Source of the DNA: Nostoc spongiaeforme FACHB-130
GTDB taxonomy: Bacteria > Cyanobacteriota > Cyanobacteriia > Cyanobacteriales > Nostocaceae
DNA: 64,000 nucleotides
Assembly: GCF_014698475.1 (NCBI RefSeq)
Contig: NZ_JACJTB010000036.1
Span: 1-64,000 of the forward strand
Reading direction: 5' to 3'
Below, piece by piece: positions 1 through 8,590 of the stretch (position 1 is its first letter; each line of letters begins with the position of its first letter). A program made the position numbers and the translations under genes. Under the pieces are notes generated by a model. That model was not told where the DNA came from. It made no database searches and saw only the letters and a program-made list of their open reading frames with translations.

Positions 1-102
1 TTTTTCATTACGATCGCTCGCCAACTTGGTTTCCGAACTATTCCTCAAGCACAACGTGCCCTCTCTAACCAACTGCACAAAGTTTTTTCTTTCTTTGTAT
101 GA
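1..102 (+). CDS. Possible 3' end of an unrecognised gene (partial)
   Basis: An open frame runs from the first base of the window to a TGA at 100-102 and gives about 33 residues. It includes a basic, amphipathic-looking stretch (ARQLGFRTIPQAQRALSNQ) and a hydrophobic end. The start lies outside the window and the family is not recognised. The same bases are open in another frame, so coding is not certain. Low confidence. Confidence 0.3.
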   Translation, partial: FFITIARQLGFRTIPQAQRALSNQLHKVFSFFV

Positions 103-677
103 AACCACCCTGCTCCCCGTTGACGGGGAGGGGAGACATAGCGTAGCTGTGGCGGGGTGGGGTTCTTCGGTTTTTGTAAGTAATCAAGCGGACATGATAT
201 CAGTTTGTCCCTGAATTCAACATTGCTGATTTACCCCAATACTAAAGTTTCATAAATTAACTGAATTAAATCTTGAGAACTATCTCAATAATGCCGTTCA
301 AAATAACGCAAAATTGCCGGTTTATAACCGTGACGCTGTGCCACCAATGGCTTGAGAGGACAATGTATAGTTAATAGTTTAACTAAAGGCGATCGCTTTT
401 CTTCTATGTATGTACTTAACTTACTATCAACGTTAAAATCTGAAATCGGCAAAAGATAGATTTTAATCAATCAATAATCTTTTGTTAAACAAATATTTAC
501 TATAGCTAAATTAGGTAATATTACAGAAGTCATTAATCAAGGCTATAAATATCATAATTAGTTGTATTAATTATGAATTCAATGCCAATATTTCGTTCAA
601 GAGTTAAATATTAATTCCACATATTAATTACAGGATGGACTTATATTTTCATTAACTCTCCAGAATAGATAATAATT
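103..677. other. Repeat-bearing intergenic region with one possible gene remnant
   Basis: Bases about 108-170 carry a G-rich low-complexity repeat with an internal inverted repeat (CTCCCCGTTGACGGGGAG). Bases 190-206 carry the end motif GGACATGATAT that recurs near 6,745, 6,862 and 16,490. An open frame of about 61 codons on the minus strand (285-470, TTG start) encodes a basic peptide ending in YKPAILRYFERHY. It looks like the C-terminal part of a protein but I do not recognise it, and it may be a gene remnant. The last 200 bases are very AT-rich and form the upstream region of the PhnD-like gene. Confidence 0.4.
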
Positions 678-1565
678 ATGAAAAGACGAAAAATATTAAG
701 CTACTGCTCTATATTTCTGTCTGGATTTATAACAGCATGTAATTCTAATTCCCAGAAGCAAAATACAGAAATATCAGTTAATGTACCAAAAAATATCAAA
801 TTTACTATTACAGATGTTAATAATCTTCAAGAATTAGAAGCAAGTTATGGAAAATTAAGAAAGACATTAGAAGAAATATTAGATATTAAAATTGAATTTT
901 TACCAGTTGAAAATAGAACAGCCGCAGCCGCAGCCTTAGTTTCAGGTAAACTAGATATTGTTTTCGCCGGGCCTTCAGAATATTTAATTTTAAATTCTAG
1001 AGCTAAAAGTATTCCCATAATTGGAGTTAAGCGTCCTAATTACCATTCTATTATTGTTGTCCGTGCAAACAGTAAAATTAAATCATTATCTCAATTGAAA
1101 GGAAAAACAATTGCTATGAGCCGTATTGGTTCAACTTCTGGACATATTGGGCCAACAAAATTACTGATGGATGCTGGATTAGATCCAAAGAATGATGTAA
1201 AAATTGTTATGTTAGGTGATCATGGACTAAAAGCTTTAGTCAAAGGTGAAGTAGATGCTTGGGTCAATGCTTCTGATACATATAATGATAAACTAGCGAA
1301 AGAAAAATTATTAGAAAAAGATTTTGATATAATCGCAAAAAGCCCCTTATTACCCAATGATGTATTTGTTGCTAATAACAGACTTCAAGCTAACTTAATA
1401 GCAGATATGCGATCGCGGATGCTAAAAAATCAAGATAAAATACTTCAAAGTATTATACTAGCTGACAAGAAATACCAAGGAGCAAGTTTGACGGCTGCAA
1501 ATGACTCTGACTACAACATGATTCGTGAAGTTTATCAGAACATGGGAGAAGGAAGCTTTCTCTAA
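678..1565 (+). CDS. PhnD-type periplasmic substrate-binding lipoprotein
   Basis: This 295-residue protein belongs to the phosphate/phosphonate (PhnD-like) binding-protein family. A lipoprotein-type signal (ITAC lipobox, Cys at about residue 21) should anchor it on the outer face of the plasma membrane. Family hallmarks are SGKLDIVFAGPSEYLIL, the LSQLKGKTIAM hinge segment, the GSTSGHIGPTKLL ligand loop, and ALVKGEVDAWVNASDTY. No ABC permease or ATPase is nearby. Instead a membrane histidine kinase follows after about 40 bases on the same strand. I infer that the protein may present a ligand to that kinase rather than feed a transporter. The actual ligand cannot be read from the sequence. Confidence 0.85.
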   Translation: MKRRKILSYCSIFLSGFITACNSNSQKQNTEISVNVPKNIKFTITDVNNLQELEASYGKLRKTLEEILDIKIEFLPVENRTAAAAALVSGKLDIVFAGPSEYLILNSRAKSIPIIGVKRPNYHSIIVVRANSKIKSLSQLKGKTIAMSRIGSTSGHIGPTKLLMDAGLDPKNDVKIVMLGDHGLKALVKGEVDAWVNASDTYNDKLAKEKLLEKDFDIIAKSPLLPNDVFVANNRLQANLIADMRSRMLKNQDKILQSIILADKKYQGASLTAANDSDYNMIREVYQNMGEGSFL

Positions 1566-1606
1566 AAATATTCATGTTGGAAATTAAATGAATTTTACTA
1601 AAAAAA

Positions 1607-3478
1607 TTGGTTAAAAAACTTTCAAACTGGCTATTCAAATTAAGCAACAATTGGAGTATCGCTAAAAAAATAATTTACGGCTATACACTAACTGTTGGTA
1701 TTACTTGTATAGGTACAGCAAGTGGTTTACTAGTAGGATATAACTATGAGTCTTACGCTCACAAACAGCTAATTCTTGCGTATCAACAGCAGGCTTTATT
1801 AAAAGATTTAGAAAATGCTGTCACTAGAGTCAGACTACACCCCCAAAGATTAGTTACAGTATTAGATAATTCCATTTGGCTAGAATTTGAAAAAAATCGG
1901 TTTTTAGATGGTATTGTTCAAGTTAGACAAAAATTATTAGAGTTAGAGCAGTTTGTCAGTCTTTATCAGAATGATTTATTAATTAATAGCCAAGATATTC
2001 ATCAGTTATTAAATGCTTATGATCAAACCACTGAAAGTTATAATCAAATTGTTAAAACTTTTTGGCAAGAAATTGAAGTAAAAAATTCATCATCAATCAG
2101 AAATAAAAATTACCAGCAACAAATATTAAATTTTCTCAATCAAGAGAAAGCTACTAATATTCCGATAAAATTTGAGCAGCTATCAGACGAATTATCTCGG
2201 TTAATAGGACATGCTGAACTGCAAAAGCAGCACGCAAATACTAGTTTTAATAATGCTCAAAAATTACAAGTGAATGTTATTTTAGGAAGTGTGCTAATAT
2301 CAGTTGCGATCGCTATCCTACTGGCAGTATTTACTAGTCATTTAATTGCTCGTCCTTTGCAAGTAGTGACTAATGTTGCTAAAACAATCACTCAAGAATC
2401 TAATTTTCGGATTAAAGCCGATATTACTAGTAAAGATGAGGTAGGAACATTAGCCAATTCTTTAAACCAATTGGTAGAGTGGGTAGGAGATTATACCCAA
2501 GAATTAGAACTAGCTCGTCAAACTCTAGAGAAACGAGTAGAGGAACGTACTCACGAATTAGAATTAGCACGCCATAATTTAGAAAAACGAGTAGAAGAAC
2601 GTACTCAAGAACTGCAAAAAACTCTTCAAGATTTGCAAGCTACTCAAGGACAACTGATTCAAACAGAAAAAATGTCCTCTCTCGGACAGATGGTAGCAGG
2701 TATCGCTCACGAAATTAATAACCCTGTTAGTTTTATTTATGGCAATATTCAACACGCCAAAGAGTATGTAGAAGATTTATTAGCATTAGTAGAATTATAC
2801 CAGCAACAATATCCAGAACCAAGCCATGTGATCATTGATAAAATTGAAGATATTGATTTAATATTCATTAGCCAAGATTTATCTAATTTACTGTCATCAA
2901 TGCAAACAGGCGCACAACGCATTCGAGAAATTGTATTATCTTTACGCAACTTTTCTCGACTAGATGAAGCTGAGATGAAAGAAGTAGATGTTCATGAAGG
3001 TCTTGAAAATACATTACTACTTTTAAATCATAAAATTACTCCAAAAATAACCGTAAATAAGAACTATCATAACCTACCTTTAATTGAGTGCTATCCAGCA
3101 CAGATTAACCAGGTATTTATGAATATTGTGAGCAATGCTATAGATGCTTTAAGCGAACAAAATAATCCTACAAATAAACAAATTAGTATTGAGACTCTCA
3201 AAATAAATGATAATTACATTAAAATAAGCATCAAAGATAATGGTAATGGAATCCCTACGGCTATTCAGCATAAAATTTTTGACCCATTTTTTACAACTAA
3301 ACCAGTAGGTAAAGGTACAGGGCTAGGCTTAAGTACTTGTTATCAAATAGTTGAAAAACATCAAGGTAAAATAGAAGTATTTTCAGAAATAGGACAAGGT
3401 ACAGAGTTTACGATCACTTTGCCAATTAAATATAAAATAAATCAAAAATTGTCTGTTAACTCTACATTGATTATTTAG
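1607..3478 (+). CDS. Membrane sensor histidine kinase (HAMP, HisKA, HATPase)
   Basis: The 623-residue two-component kinase has a first membrane segment at about residues 18-45 and an extracytoplasmic region of about 180 residues. A second membrane segment (ILGSVLISVAIAILLAVF) follows at about 225-250, then HAMP, a coiled coil, a HisKA box (SLGQMVAGIAHEINNPV, phospho-His about residue 368) and an HATPase domain with N, DNGNG, FDPFFTTK and GTGLGLS boxes. No receiver is attached. The start shown is a TTG without a clear Shine-Dalgarno site. An ATG at 1588 would encode MNFTKKIG and then stop; one fewer A in the A7 run at 1600-1606 would fuse it to this frame. The kinase half closely resembles that of the large PAS kinase at 52,864. 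It probably pairs with the preceding binding protein. Confidence 0.9.
   Translation: MVKKLSNWLFKLSNNWSIAKKIIYGYTLTVGITCIGTASGLLVGYNYESYAHKQLILAYQQQALLKDLENAVTRVRLHPQRLVTVLDNSIWLEFEKNRFLDGIVQVRQKLLELEQFVSLYQNDLLINSQDIHQLLNAYDQTTESYNQIVKTFWQEIEVKNSSSIRNKNYQQQILNFLNQEKATNIPIKFEQLSDELSRLIGHAELQKQHANTSFNNAQKLQVNVILGSVLISVAIAILLAVFTSHLIARPLQVVTNVAKTITQESNFRIKADITSKDEVGTLANSLNQLVEWVGDYTQELELARQTLEKRVEERTHELELARHNLEKRVEERTQELQKTLQDLQATQGQLIQTEKMSSLGQMVAGIAHEINNPVSFIYGNIQHAKEYVEDLLALVELYQQQYPEPSHVIIDKIEDIDLIFISQDLSNLLSSMQTGAQRIREIVLSLRNFSRLDEAEMKEVDVHEGLENTLLLLNHKITPKITVNKNYHNLPLIECYPAQINQVFMNIVSNAIDALSEQNNPTNKQISIETLKINDNYIKISIKDNGNGIPTAIQHKIFDPFFTTKPVGKGTGLGLSTCYQIVEKHQGKIEVFSEIGQGTEFTITLPIKYKINQKLSVNSTLII
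2501..2608 (+). repeat. 54-bp tandem duplication in the kinase linker
   Basis: Two adjacent 54-bp units (2501-2554 and 2555-2608) encode 18-residue copies of ELELAR..LEKRVEERT between the HAMP and HisKA domains of the histidine kinase. The copies differ mostly at synonymous positions, so the duplication is not brand new. A full 18-residue addition changes the length and heptad phase of the signalling coiled coil. Confidence 0.85.
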
Positions 3479-3558
3479 TTTTATGGAAAGTTTTGGTAAA
3501 GTCCAATTAGAAATGCTATTAATAAAATTTCTAATTAGCCAGAGTGCAGAGTAATTCG

Positions 3559-4008
3559 ATGACTGTCTATTTTTATAGCACCCGCGAACAATATGGTTGC
3601 TTTTCCAACTTTTCGGCTCACGGATTTGTGTTGGATGATTTATACTGGTATACTAGCGAGCATTATTTTCAAGCGCAAAAGTTTGTTGGGACATTTCATT
3701 TAGAACAAATCCGCTTAGTAAAAACTCCTAAAGAAGCCGCAAAAATGGGTAGAGAAAGAAGCCGTCCTTTGCGTCCCGATTGGGAGCAAGTCAAAGACGG
3801 TATTATGAGAAAAGCAGTACTGTGTAAGTTTGAAACTCATACAGATATTCGGGAAATCTTACTTAGTACAGGTGATGAGGAAATAGTAGAAAATTCTCCC
3901 ATTGATTATTATTGGGGTTGTGGTGCTGATGGTAGTGGCAAAAATATGTTAGGGATAATTTTAATGGAAGTACGTGATATTCTACGCGCAGAAGATGGCA
4001 CAAAATAG
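3559..4008 (+). CDS. NADAR family protein (YbiA-like N-glycosidase)
   Basis: About 149 residues. The motifs YGCFSNFSAHGF, WYTSEHYFQAQKF and the C-terminal WGCGADGSGKNMLGIILMEVRD are diagnostic of the NADAR/YbiA fold. Family members hydrolyse N-glycosidic bonds in early riboflavin-pathway intermediates or remove ADP-ribose-related damage. The ATG at 3559 is preferred to an in-frame GTG at 3544. The gene follows the histidine kinase by about 80 bases on the same strand but nothing suggests a functional link. NADAR proteins also occur in defence contexts, which are not evident at this end of the window. Confidence 0.9.
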   Translation: MTVYFYSTREQYGCFSNFSAHGFVLDDLYWYTSEHYFQAQKFVGTFHLEQIRLVKTPKEAAKMGRERSRPLRPDWEQVKDGIMRKAVLCKFETHTDIREILLSTGDEEIVENSPIDYYWGCGADGSGKNMLGIILMEVRDILRAEDGTK

Positions 4009-4289
4009 GGAAGTGTTACGATAAAATAAACTGGCTACTGTGAATTTTCAGTCTTGTATAGCAGTCCTAGTTGATATGTGAATAACAAAGATAAGGGAGA
4101 CAAGGAAGACAAGGTATACAAGGTAAAGCGATGTTTATAAATCATTTGTGATTGCTGTAGATATCGTCACTTCATTCATTAATGTAAATTTATTAATAGA
4201 TATTTACTTAGAATTACAAAAACTAGGTTTTTGTAACTTTAAGTTAAAAATAACAGAGTTTGAAAGGAGGCATTAAAGGAGGAAACAAT

Positions 4290-4595
4290 ATGCTCTTATC
4301 AACAACTAAGGTCAAGAAATATTGTAAATGGTTTTGGGATGAAACCTTGGGAGGAGAATATGATGCCTGGGGTACTAGTACTTATTTTCTCGAAATTGGT
4401 AATGATCTATATCCTATGAGACAAATAGAAGTCTATGAAAATGGCAACGTCTTATTTTATGATAGTAGCCACTTCGCAGACAATTACGGAATGTTATGTG
4501 ATAAACCAATTCAAGAAGAAGATATTCGAGAATTTGGGATTACTAAAGCAGAATTTGAATTAGTTTGGAATACAAAAATCCCCATGAATCGATAA
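4290..4595 (+). CDS. DUF6881-like small cytosolic protein
   Basis: About 101 residues, no signal or membrane segment. The ATG at 4290 is chosen because a strong AAAGGAGG Shine-Dalgarno site precedes it at good spacing; an upstream TTG extension would translate the ribosome binding site itself. The layout (KWFWDE, then TSTYFLEIGNDLYPMRQIEVYENGNVLFYD) resembles the DUF6881 family, small proteins of unknown role often found among polymorphic-toxin immunity genes. No toxin gene is adjacent here. The preceding 280 bases are AT-rich with a purine-rich simple repeat (AAGGGAGACAAGGAAGACAAGG) near 4,090-4,125. Confidence 0.6.
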   Translation: MLLSTTKVKKYCKWFWDETLGGEYDAWGTSTYFLEIGNDLYPMRQIEVYENGNVLFYDSSHFADNYGMLCDKPIQEEDIREFGITKAEFELVWNTKIPMNR

Positions 4596-4634
4596 GTTTG
4601 GGTAGTAGAAATTAAAGTGTTGCTGACTTCAATT

Positions 4635-5303
4635 TTAAACAGATAAATTACAATGGCGTGCAATTGTCCAATGGCGATCGCTTGATTGATAAACTTTCAC
4701 TCCAGCTAACCCGACACTAGTCACCAACTGATTCACCTCATCTAGTGTGAGTGCAGCGTGGAGAGAGTCTCGAAATAACTTTTGCTGACGGGGATCATAG
4801 TCATAGCCAATGCTGGATACTAAAGCATTCATGGTCTCTTCGTCGACTGGACGTAATAAATCTCGAATTAGCAAGCCGCCGTTTGGTTTACTAACTCGCT
4901 GGATTTCTTGGAAAAATGGCAGAGGATCAGGTAAATGGTGAACCAAGCTATTGGAAATCACCAAATCAAACATTTCCTTTGTGTAGGGTAACTGTTTCGC
5001 ATCCACCAATTCCAAAGAAATTTGCTGTTGTAAGCCAGCTTGTTGAACATGCTGCGTGGCAATTTTGAGCATATTCTGAGCTAAATCAATCGCAATTAAC
5101 TGCCATTGGGGACGCATTTGAGCGATGAGAACTGGGATACGACCGGGGCCAGTTCCAGCATCTAGTACTAAACATGGTTCTGTTGTCCCAAGAGCGATCG
5201 CTTCCTCAGCAAAAGCTGTGTTAACCCCAGTAAAATCCATCGCATCATAGTCAATGGCTTCTTCCCAAGTGTCCATGACTTCTGGTTCCAACACTCTTTC
5301 CAT
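4635..5303 (-). CDS. Class I SAM-dependent methyltransferase
   Basis: About 222 residues with the class I (UbiE-like) signature. Motif I is LVLDAGTGPGRIPVLIAQ, an acidic residue ends the second strand (LIAIDLAQNML), and motif IV is FDLVISNSLVHHLPDP, followed by GGLLIRDLLRP. Substrate is unknown; the HH-LPDP segment is common in small-molecule and quinone methylases. Three in-frame starts lie close together: TTG at 5309 and ATG at 5306 and 5303. The last has the best spacing from the AGGG just upstream. The gene is convergent with the small gene ending at 4595. Confidence 0.85.
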   Translation of the reverse strand: MERVLEPEVMDTWEEAIDYDAMDFTGVNTAFAEEAIALGTTEPCLVLDAGTGPGRIPVLIAQMRPQWQLIAIDLAQNMLKIATQHVQQAGLQQQISLELVDAKQLPYTKEMFDLVISNSLVHHLPDPLPFFQEIQRVSKPNGGLLIRDLLRPVDEETMNALVSSIGYDYDPRQQKLFRDSLHAALTLDEVNQLVTSVGLAGVKVYQSSDRHWTIARHCNLSV

Positions 5304-5655
5304 CATCAACCCTGCTATTAAACCAACAATAACTACAGTAAGCTATTAAGCACTTAGTTTGCAGTTTAGACCGCAGGGGAGCAGAGGGGCAGAGGGACAG
5401 AGGAGAGAGTTTAAGTCATTTATGTACAATTTCAATAGTGCAGCTTAAATGCTGATTAGCTTAATAGTTTTCTATTAAGACTTACGCAAAAAACGAAAAA
5501 ATCAGGTCACACCTCCCACACCCCCACACCTCCCACACTCCCCACACCCCCCACACTCCCCACAGACAATTTTGGTGCGTAACTCCTGTCTATGAGAGAT
5601 AAGCATTGATTTTGGGAACACTTGATCTACTAGTTGATTTAACGGGAATTGGTCA
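5304..5655. repeat. Intergenic repeat region with an inverted-repeat-bounded C-rich element
   Basis: No gene is seen. GACTTACGCA at 5479-5488 and TGCGTAACTC at 5576-5585 form near-perfect terminal inverted repeats around a 107-bp element. Its inside is a C-rich simple repeat (units such as CTCCCACAC and CCCCACAC). Elements with the same ends occur at 18,794-18,912, and single ends near 34,095 and 39,462. Before it, at about 5,371-5,412, is a purine-rich tract starting GACCGCAGGGG, also found at the repeats near 6,835, 7,675 and 16,520. Confidence 0.6.
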
Positions 5656-6735
5656 ATGTCAGACGGTCAATGGAAAAACAACTTGAACAGTACCTCTCCT
5701 GCGCCAGCGCCTACAAACCGCCTTACGCCAATCAAGCGCAATACCATTACCCATGAATTTGACCAAAATTCACCAGAAGCAATGTTGGCGGAAGACAGCA
5801 ACACTCAGTTATGGGAAGCAGCAGAACTATTGCGCCAAGGTATACAACAGCAACAAGCGGGGGAACTCATCGCGGCTTTGAAGTCCTTGCAACAATCCTT
5901 GGCGTTATTTGAGGTTCTTGGAGATATCCCCCAACAAGAACAGGCGCTATGCTTTCTAGCAGTAGTCACCTACGCTTCTGGAGATTATAAAAGTACTATT
6001 ACTTATGCCCAGCAGTGTCTGGCGTTAAAAAAAGAGACACCAGACCCATCAATACAAATGCAAGCATTTTCCCATTTAGGTAATGCTTATCGTCATTTAA
6101 ATGAACATAACAAAGCAATTAAATATTTAGAAGAGTGTTTAAAAATTACCCGCAGCTTGCAAGACAAGCGCAGTCAAGTTGCCGCCTTAAATAATTTAGG
6201 ATTGGTTTACAAAGCAGCAGGTAACTTAACACAGGCAATAGAGTATCAAGAACAAAGCTTAAAATTGGTGCAGGAACTCCAAGATAACTGGGGTATAGAA
6301 CAAGTCCTGAAGAATTTGGGTAACGCTTGGTATGCTCTAGACAATTATCCCAAAGCGATCGCCTACTACGAACAATGTGTCAAAGTTGCACGCATTCTCA
6401 ACAATCCCCGCAGTGCCATTCAAGTACTCAAAAATTTAGGCAATGCCTGTTATGCTACCAATGACTACGGCAAAGCTATGACTTATTATCAAGAACGTCT
6501 CCAACTAGCCAGAGAATTAAAAGACAAACGCAGTGAAGAACAATCTCTAGGCAGTTTAGGCGTAACTTGTGAAGCTTTGGGAGATTATAACCAAGCCATC
6601 CAATATTATGAACAACGCTTACTCTTAGCTAGAAGTATCAAAGACCGCCGCATTGAAGAACAAGCCCTAGCCAGCCTCAAAGTTGCTTGCTATGCCTTGG
6701 GTGATTACGCCAAAGCTATGCAATATCAGCAATAG
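5656..6735 (+). CDS. Tetratricopeptide-repeat protein, C-terminally cut short
   Basis: 359 residues. After a polar N-terminus of about 45 residues there are six 40-residue TPR units from about residue 95, of the LNNLG.VY.A.G.Y.QAI.YYEQ.L.LAREL.D.R type. This type builds a superhelical protein-binding scaffold of the kind found in cyanobacterial kinesin-light-chain-like proteins. The seventh repeat stops after its first helix (MQYQQ), and the stop sits within a few bases of an interspersed repeat containing ATGATATCATGTCC. I infer that the original gene was longer and was truncated by the repeat or a deletion. Partner unknown; no enzyme domain. Confidence 0.85.
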   Translation: MSDGQWKNNLNSTSPAPAPTNRLTPIKRNTITHEFDQNSPEAMLAEDSNTQLWEAAELLRQGIQQQQAGELIAALKSLQQSLALFEVLGDIPQQEQALCFLAVVTYASGDYKSTITYAQQCLALKKETPDPSIQMQAFSHLGNAYRHLNEHNKAIKYLEECLKITRSLQDKRSQVAALNNLGLVYKAAGNLTQAIEYQEQSLKLVQELQDNWGIEQVLKNLGNAWYALDNYPKAIAYYEQCVKVARILNNPRSAIQVLKNLGNACYATNDYGKAMTYYQERLQLARELKDKRSEEQSLGSLGVTCEALGDYNQAIQYYEQRLLLARSIKDRRIEEQALASLKVACYALGDYAKAMQYQQ

Positions 6736-6739
6736 GCAA

Positions 6740-6875
6740 TGATATCATGTCCGGGTAATCAGTTATGATTCGGTCAATCTGTGCAGACACATCAAAACCC
6801 TCTCCCCTGCTCCTCTGCTTCCTCTGCTCCCTCTGCGGTCTTGATGATAAGTCTTTTAGCGGACACGATATGATT
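6740..6875. repeat. Interspersed repeat, copy A
   Basis: The stretch starts with ATGATATCATGTCCG, has CT-rich sequence in the middle, and ends with a segment (about 6,829-6,872) running CTGCGGTCTT, GATAAGTCTTTTAG, GGACACGATAT. The last 43 bases match, in reverse complement with few mismatches, the sequence at about 16,487-16,529. Both outer ends carry versions of the motif GGACAYGATAT, so the unit looks like a small non-autonomous element. Confidence 0.65.
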
Positions 6876-6971
6876 CTTTGTCTTAAGTTCGCTGCTACAA
6901 TGGAACTCACGCCAATTTCAGTATTCCGCAATCAACATCATCTAGGTGCTTAAACCAACAAGCGTAGTTTC

Positions 6972-7655
6972 ATGAGCAGCGACATTCAACTGAGTCTCTT
7001 TGGAGAATCTAACATCAATCAAAAAGACCAGATTCCTACAGATGGCAAAATTCCCATTCCGGCGGGAACCTACAACAACATAGACGAATTGGCACAGCAC
7101 TGCAACCAGTGTCAACGTTGCGAATTAGGACAAACACGCACCCATGCTGTCGTAGGGCGAGGTAATCTCAAAGCACCAATCATGATTGTGGGAGAAGCAC
7201 CAGGCCAAAGCGAAGACGAAACAGGCTTACCATTTGTGGGTCGGTCTGGTCAGCTACTAGAGAAAATATTAGCATCGGTGAATTTGACTACTGAGCAAGA
7301 TGTCTACATTGGTAACATCAATAAATGTAGACCACCAAATAATCGGGTTCCAACTCCTAATGAAATGGCAGCTTGCATACCATACTTGTTAGAACAAATT
7401 CGCTTAATTGATCCCAAAATCATTTTGTTAACAGGTGCAACGGCAGTTAAAGGATTAACAGGCGAAAAACAAGGAATCACAAAAATTCGCGGCCAGTGGA
7501 TAGAGTGGGAAGGCCGTTTATGTATGCCAATTTTTCACCCTTCCTACTTATTGCGTAACCCATCGAAAGAAAAAGGCAGCCCAAAATGGTTGATGTGGCA
7601 AGATATCCAGGCAGTCCGCGCTAAGTATGACGAAATAGCAGGTGACAGGTTATAG
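6972..7655 (+). CDS. Family 4 uracil-DNA glycosylase (4Fe-4S)
   Basis: The 227-residue base-excision repair enzyme removes uracil from DNA. The N-terminal CNQCQRC (Cys44, Cys47, Cys50) and the later Cys residues in NKCRPP and AACIPYL supply the iron-sulfur cluster ligands. The active-site motifs are IVGEAPGQSEDETGLPFVGRSG and the C-terminal HPSYLLRN. Length matches the family. The ATG follows a repeat-filled spacer. It stands alone on the plus strand, convergent with the copper-type chaperone gene. Confidence 0.93.
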   Translation: MSSDIQLSLFGESNINQKDQIPTDGKIPIPAGTYNNIDELAQHCNQCQRCELGQTRTHAVVGRGNLKAPIMIVGEAPGQSEDETGLPFVGRSGQLLEKILASVNLTTEQDVYIGNINKCRPPNNRVPTPNEMAACIPYLLEQIRLIDPKIILLTGATAVKGLTGEKQGITKIRGQWIEWEGRLCMPIFHPSYLLRNPSKEKGSPKWLMWQDIQAVRAKYDEIAGDRL

Positions 7656-7713
7656 GGTGTATTGCTCCCTGCCCCCTGCGGTCTTAATGTGCTTTATATG
7701 CTTAACACCTTAC

Positions 7714-7908
7714 TTAAGCTGGGGGATAGCCAGCATTAACTAAAGCATCTTTGATTGTTTCCTCAGAAGCTTGAGTTTCCACATTAACAAGCTTAGTTGC
7801 GGGATCAGCTTGTACGATCGCATCAGCATCAACTGTTTTCACGGCATTGGTGATATTGTTAGCACAGGCAGAACAAGCCATGTTGGGAACGGTGAGTGTA
7901 AGTGTCAT
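7714..7908 (-). CDS. Heavy-metal-associated (HMA) copper chaperone-like protein
   Basis: A 64-residue single HMA domain with a ferredoxin-like fold. The metal-binding loop is PNMACSACANN, with Cys12 and Cys15. Such small Atx1/CopZ-like proteins carry Cu(I), or another soft metal, in the cytosol. The gene lies 25 bases downstream of the DUF305 gene on the same strand, so the two are probably co-transcribed. A very similar chaperone gene stands at 26,051. Metal identity is inferred from the family. Confidence 0.9.
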   Translation of the reverse strand: MTLTLTVPNMACSACANNITNAVKTVDADAIVQADPATKLVNVETQASEETIKDALVNAGYPPA

Positions 7909-7933
7909 AGATTTAGAATTTTGAATGATAAAA

Positions 7934-8590
7934 CTACTTAGACCAAGCTTGATACCATTGCTGCATTTGTTGAATTTCAGCAGTTTGAGACTTAATAATA
8001 GCTTCAGCTAACTTCCTAATTTCGGGATGTGTGGCATTATTGGCTACCATCTTGGCCATCATCACTGCTGATTCATGGTGAGGAATCATCTGGCGAATAA
8101 ATTCCTTGTCAAAATCAGAGGCATTTTTTAATGTCTCTAAATTCATCCCCATACCCATCATTCCGGAGTGTATGGACATTTCCGGCATTTTGTGACCTGT
8201 ACCATGATGACTTCCCATCTGGGTGCTTGGAGTCGCAGGAACTTCCGCGCCATACCATTGTTTGTACCAAGCTTTCATTTGGTCAATTTCTTTGGTCTGG
8301 TCGGCTTTAATTGCCGTAGCCAGCTGTTTAATTTCTGGCCGTTGAGATTTTTGCAACGCTATATCCGCCATCTCGACTGCGCCTTGATGGTGGGGAATCA
8401 TCATTTCAATGAAGTGCTGATCTACTTGCTGTGTTCCTGCCATCTTATGTGGCATAGTGCTGGTTGTCGCACAAGGAGGAGATTGTAGACGCTGTTGTGC
8501 GGCTCTGGTAGCGTAGGTAAAAGATAAAGCAGTAATCGTACTACCTGCGAGTATACCTACTAGTCCATAAATTGTTGATTTACTTAACAT
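7934..8590 (-). CDS. DUF305 (ferritin-like) secreted protein
   Basis: 218 residues with an N-terminal membrane anchor or uncleaved signal (residues about 5-28). The DUF305 core holds two related helical pairs, each with the His-rich motif: FIEMMIPHHQGAVEMA and FIRQMIPHHESAVMMA. Methionine- and histidine-rich segments (GSHHGTGHKMPEMSIHSGMMGMGM) lie between them, consistent with copper binding outside the cytoplasm. DUF305 genes commonly accompany copper resistance genes. It leads a two-gene unit with the HMA chaperone. A small hairpin (TCTCCA/TGGAGA) lies just upstream at about 8,655-8,672. Confidence 0.9.
   Translation of the reverse strand: MLSKSTIYGLVGILAGSTITALSFTYATRAAQQRLQSPPCATTSTMPHKMAGTQQVDQHFIEMMIPHHQGAVEMADIALQKSQRPEIKQLATAIKADQTKEIDQMKAWYKQWYGAEVPATPSTQMGSHHGTGHKMPEMSIHSGMMGMGMNLETLKNASDFDKEFIRQMIPHHESAVMMAKMVANNATHPEIRKLAEAIIKSQTAEIQQMQQWYQAWSK

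Noticed and set aside
26-214. Open frame of about 62 codons on the plus strand
   Set aside because: It runs through G-rich interspersed repeat DNA (CTCCCCGTTGACGGGGAG, GGACATGATAT) and has no protein-like pattern.
5510-5575. C-rich ACACCTCCCACAC tract considered as a CRISPR-like or small-RNA (Yfr1-type) region
   Set aside because: Units are short, irregular and without spacers. It is a simple repeat inside an inverted-repeat element, and no Yfr1 hairpin structure was seen.
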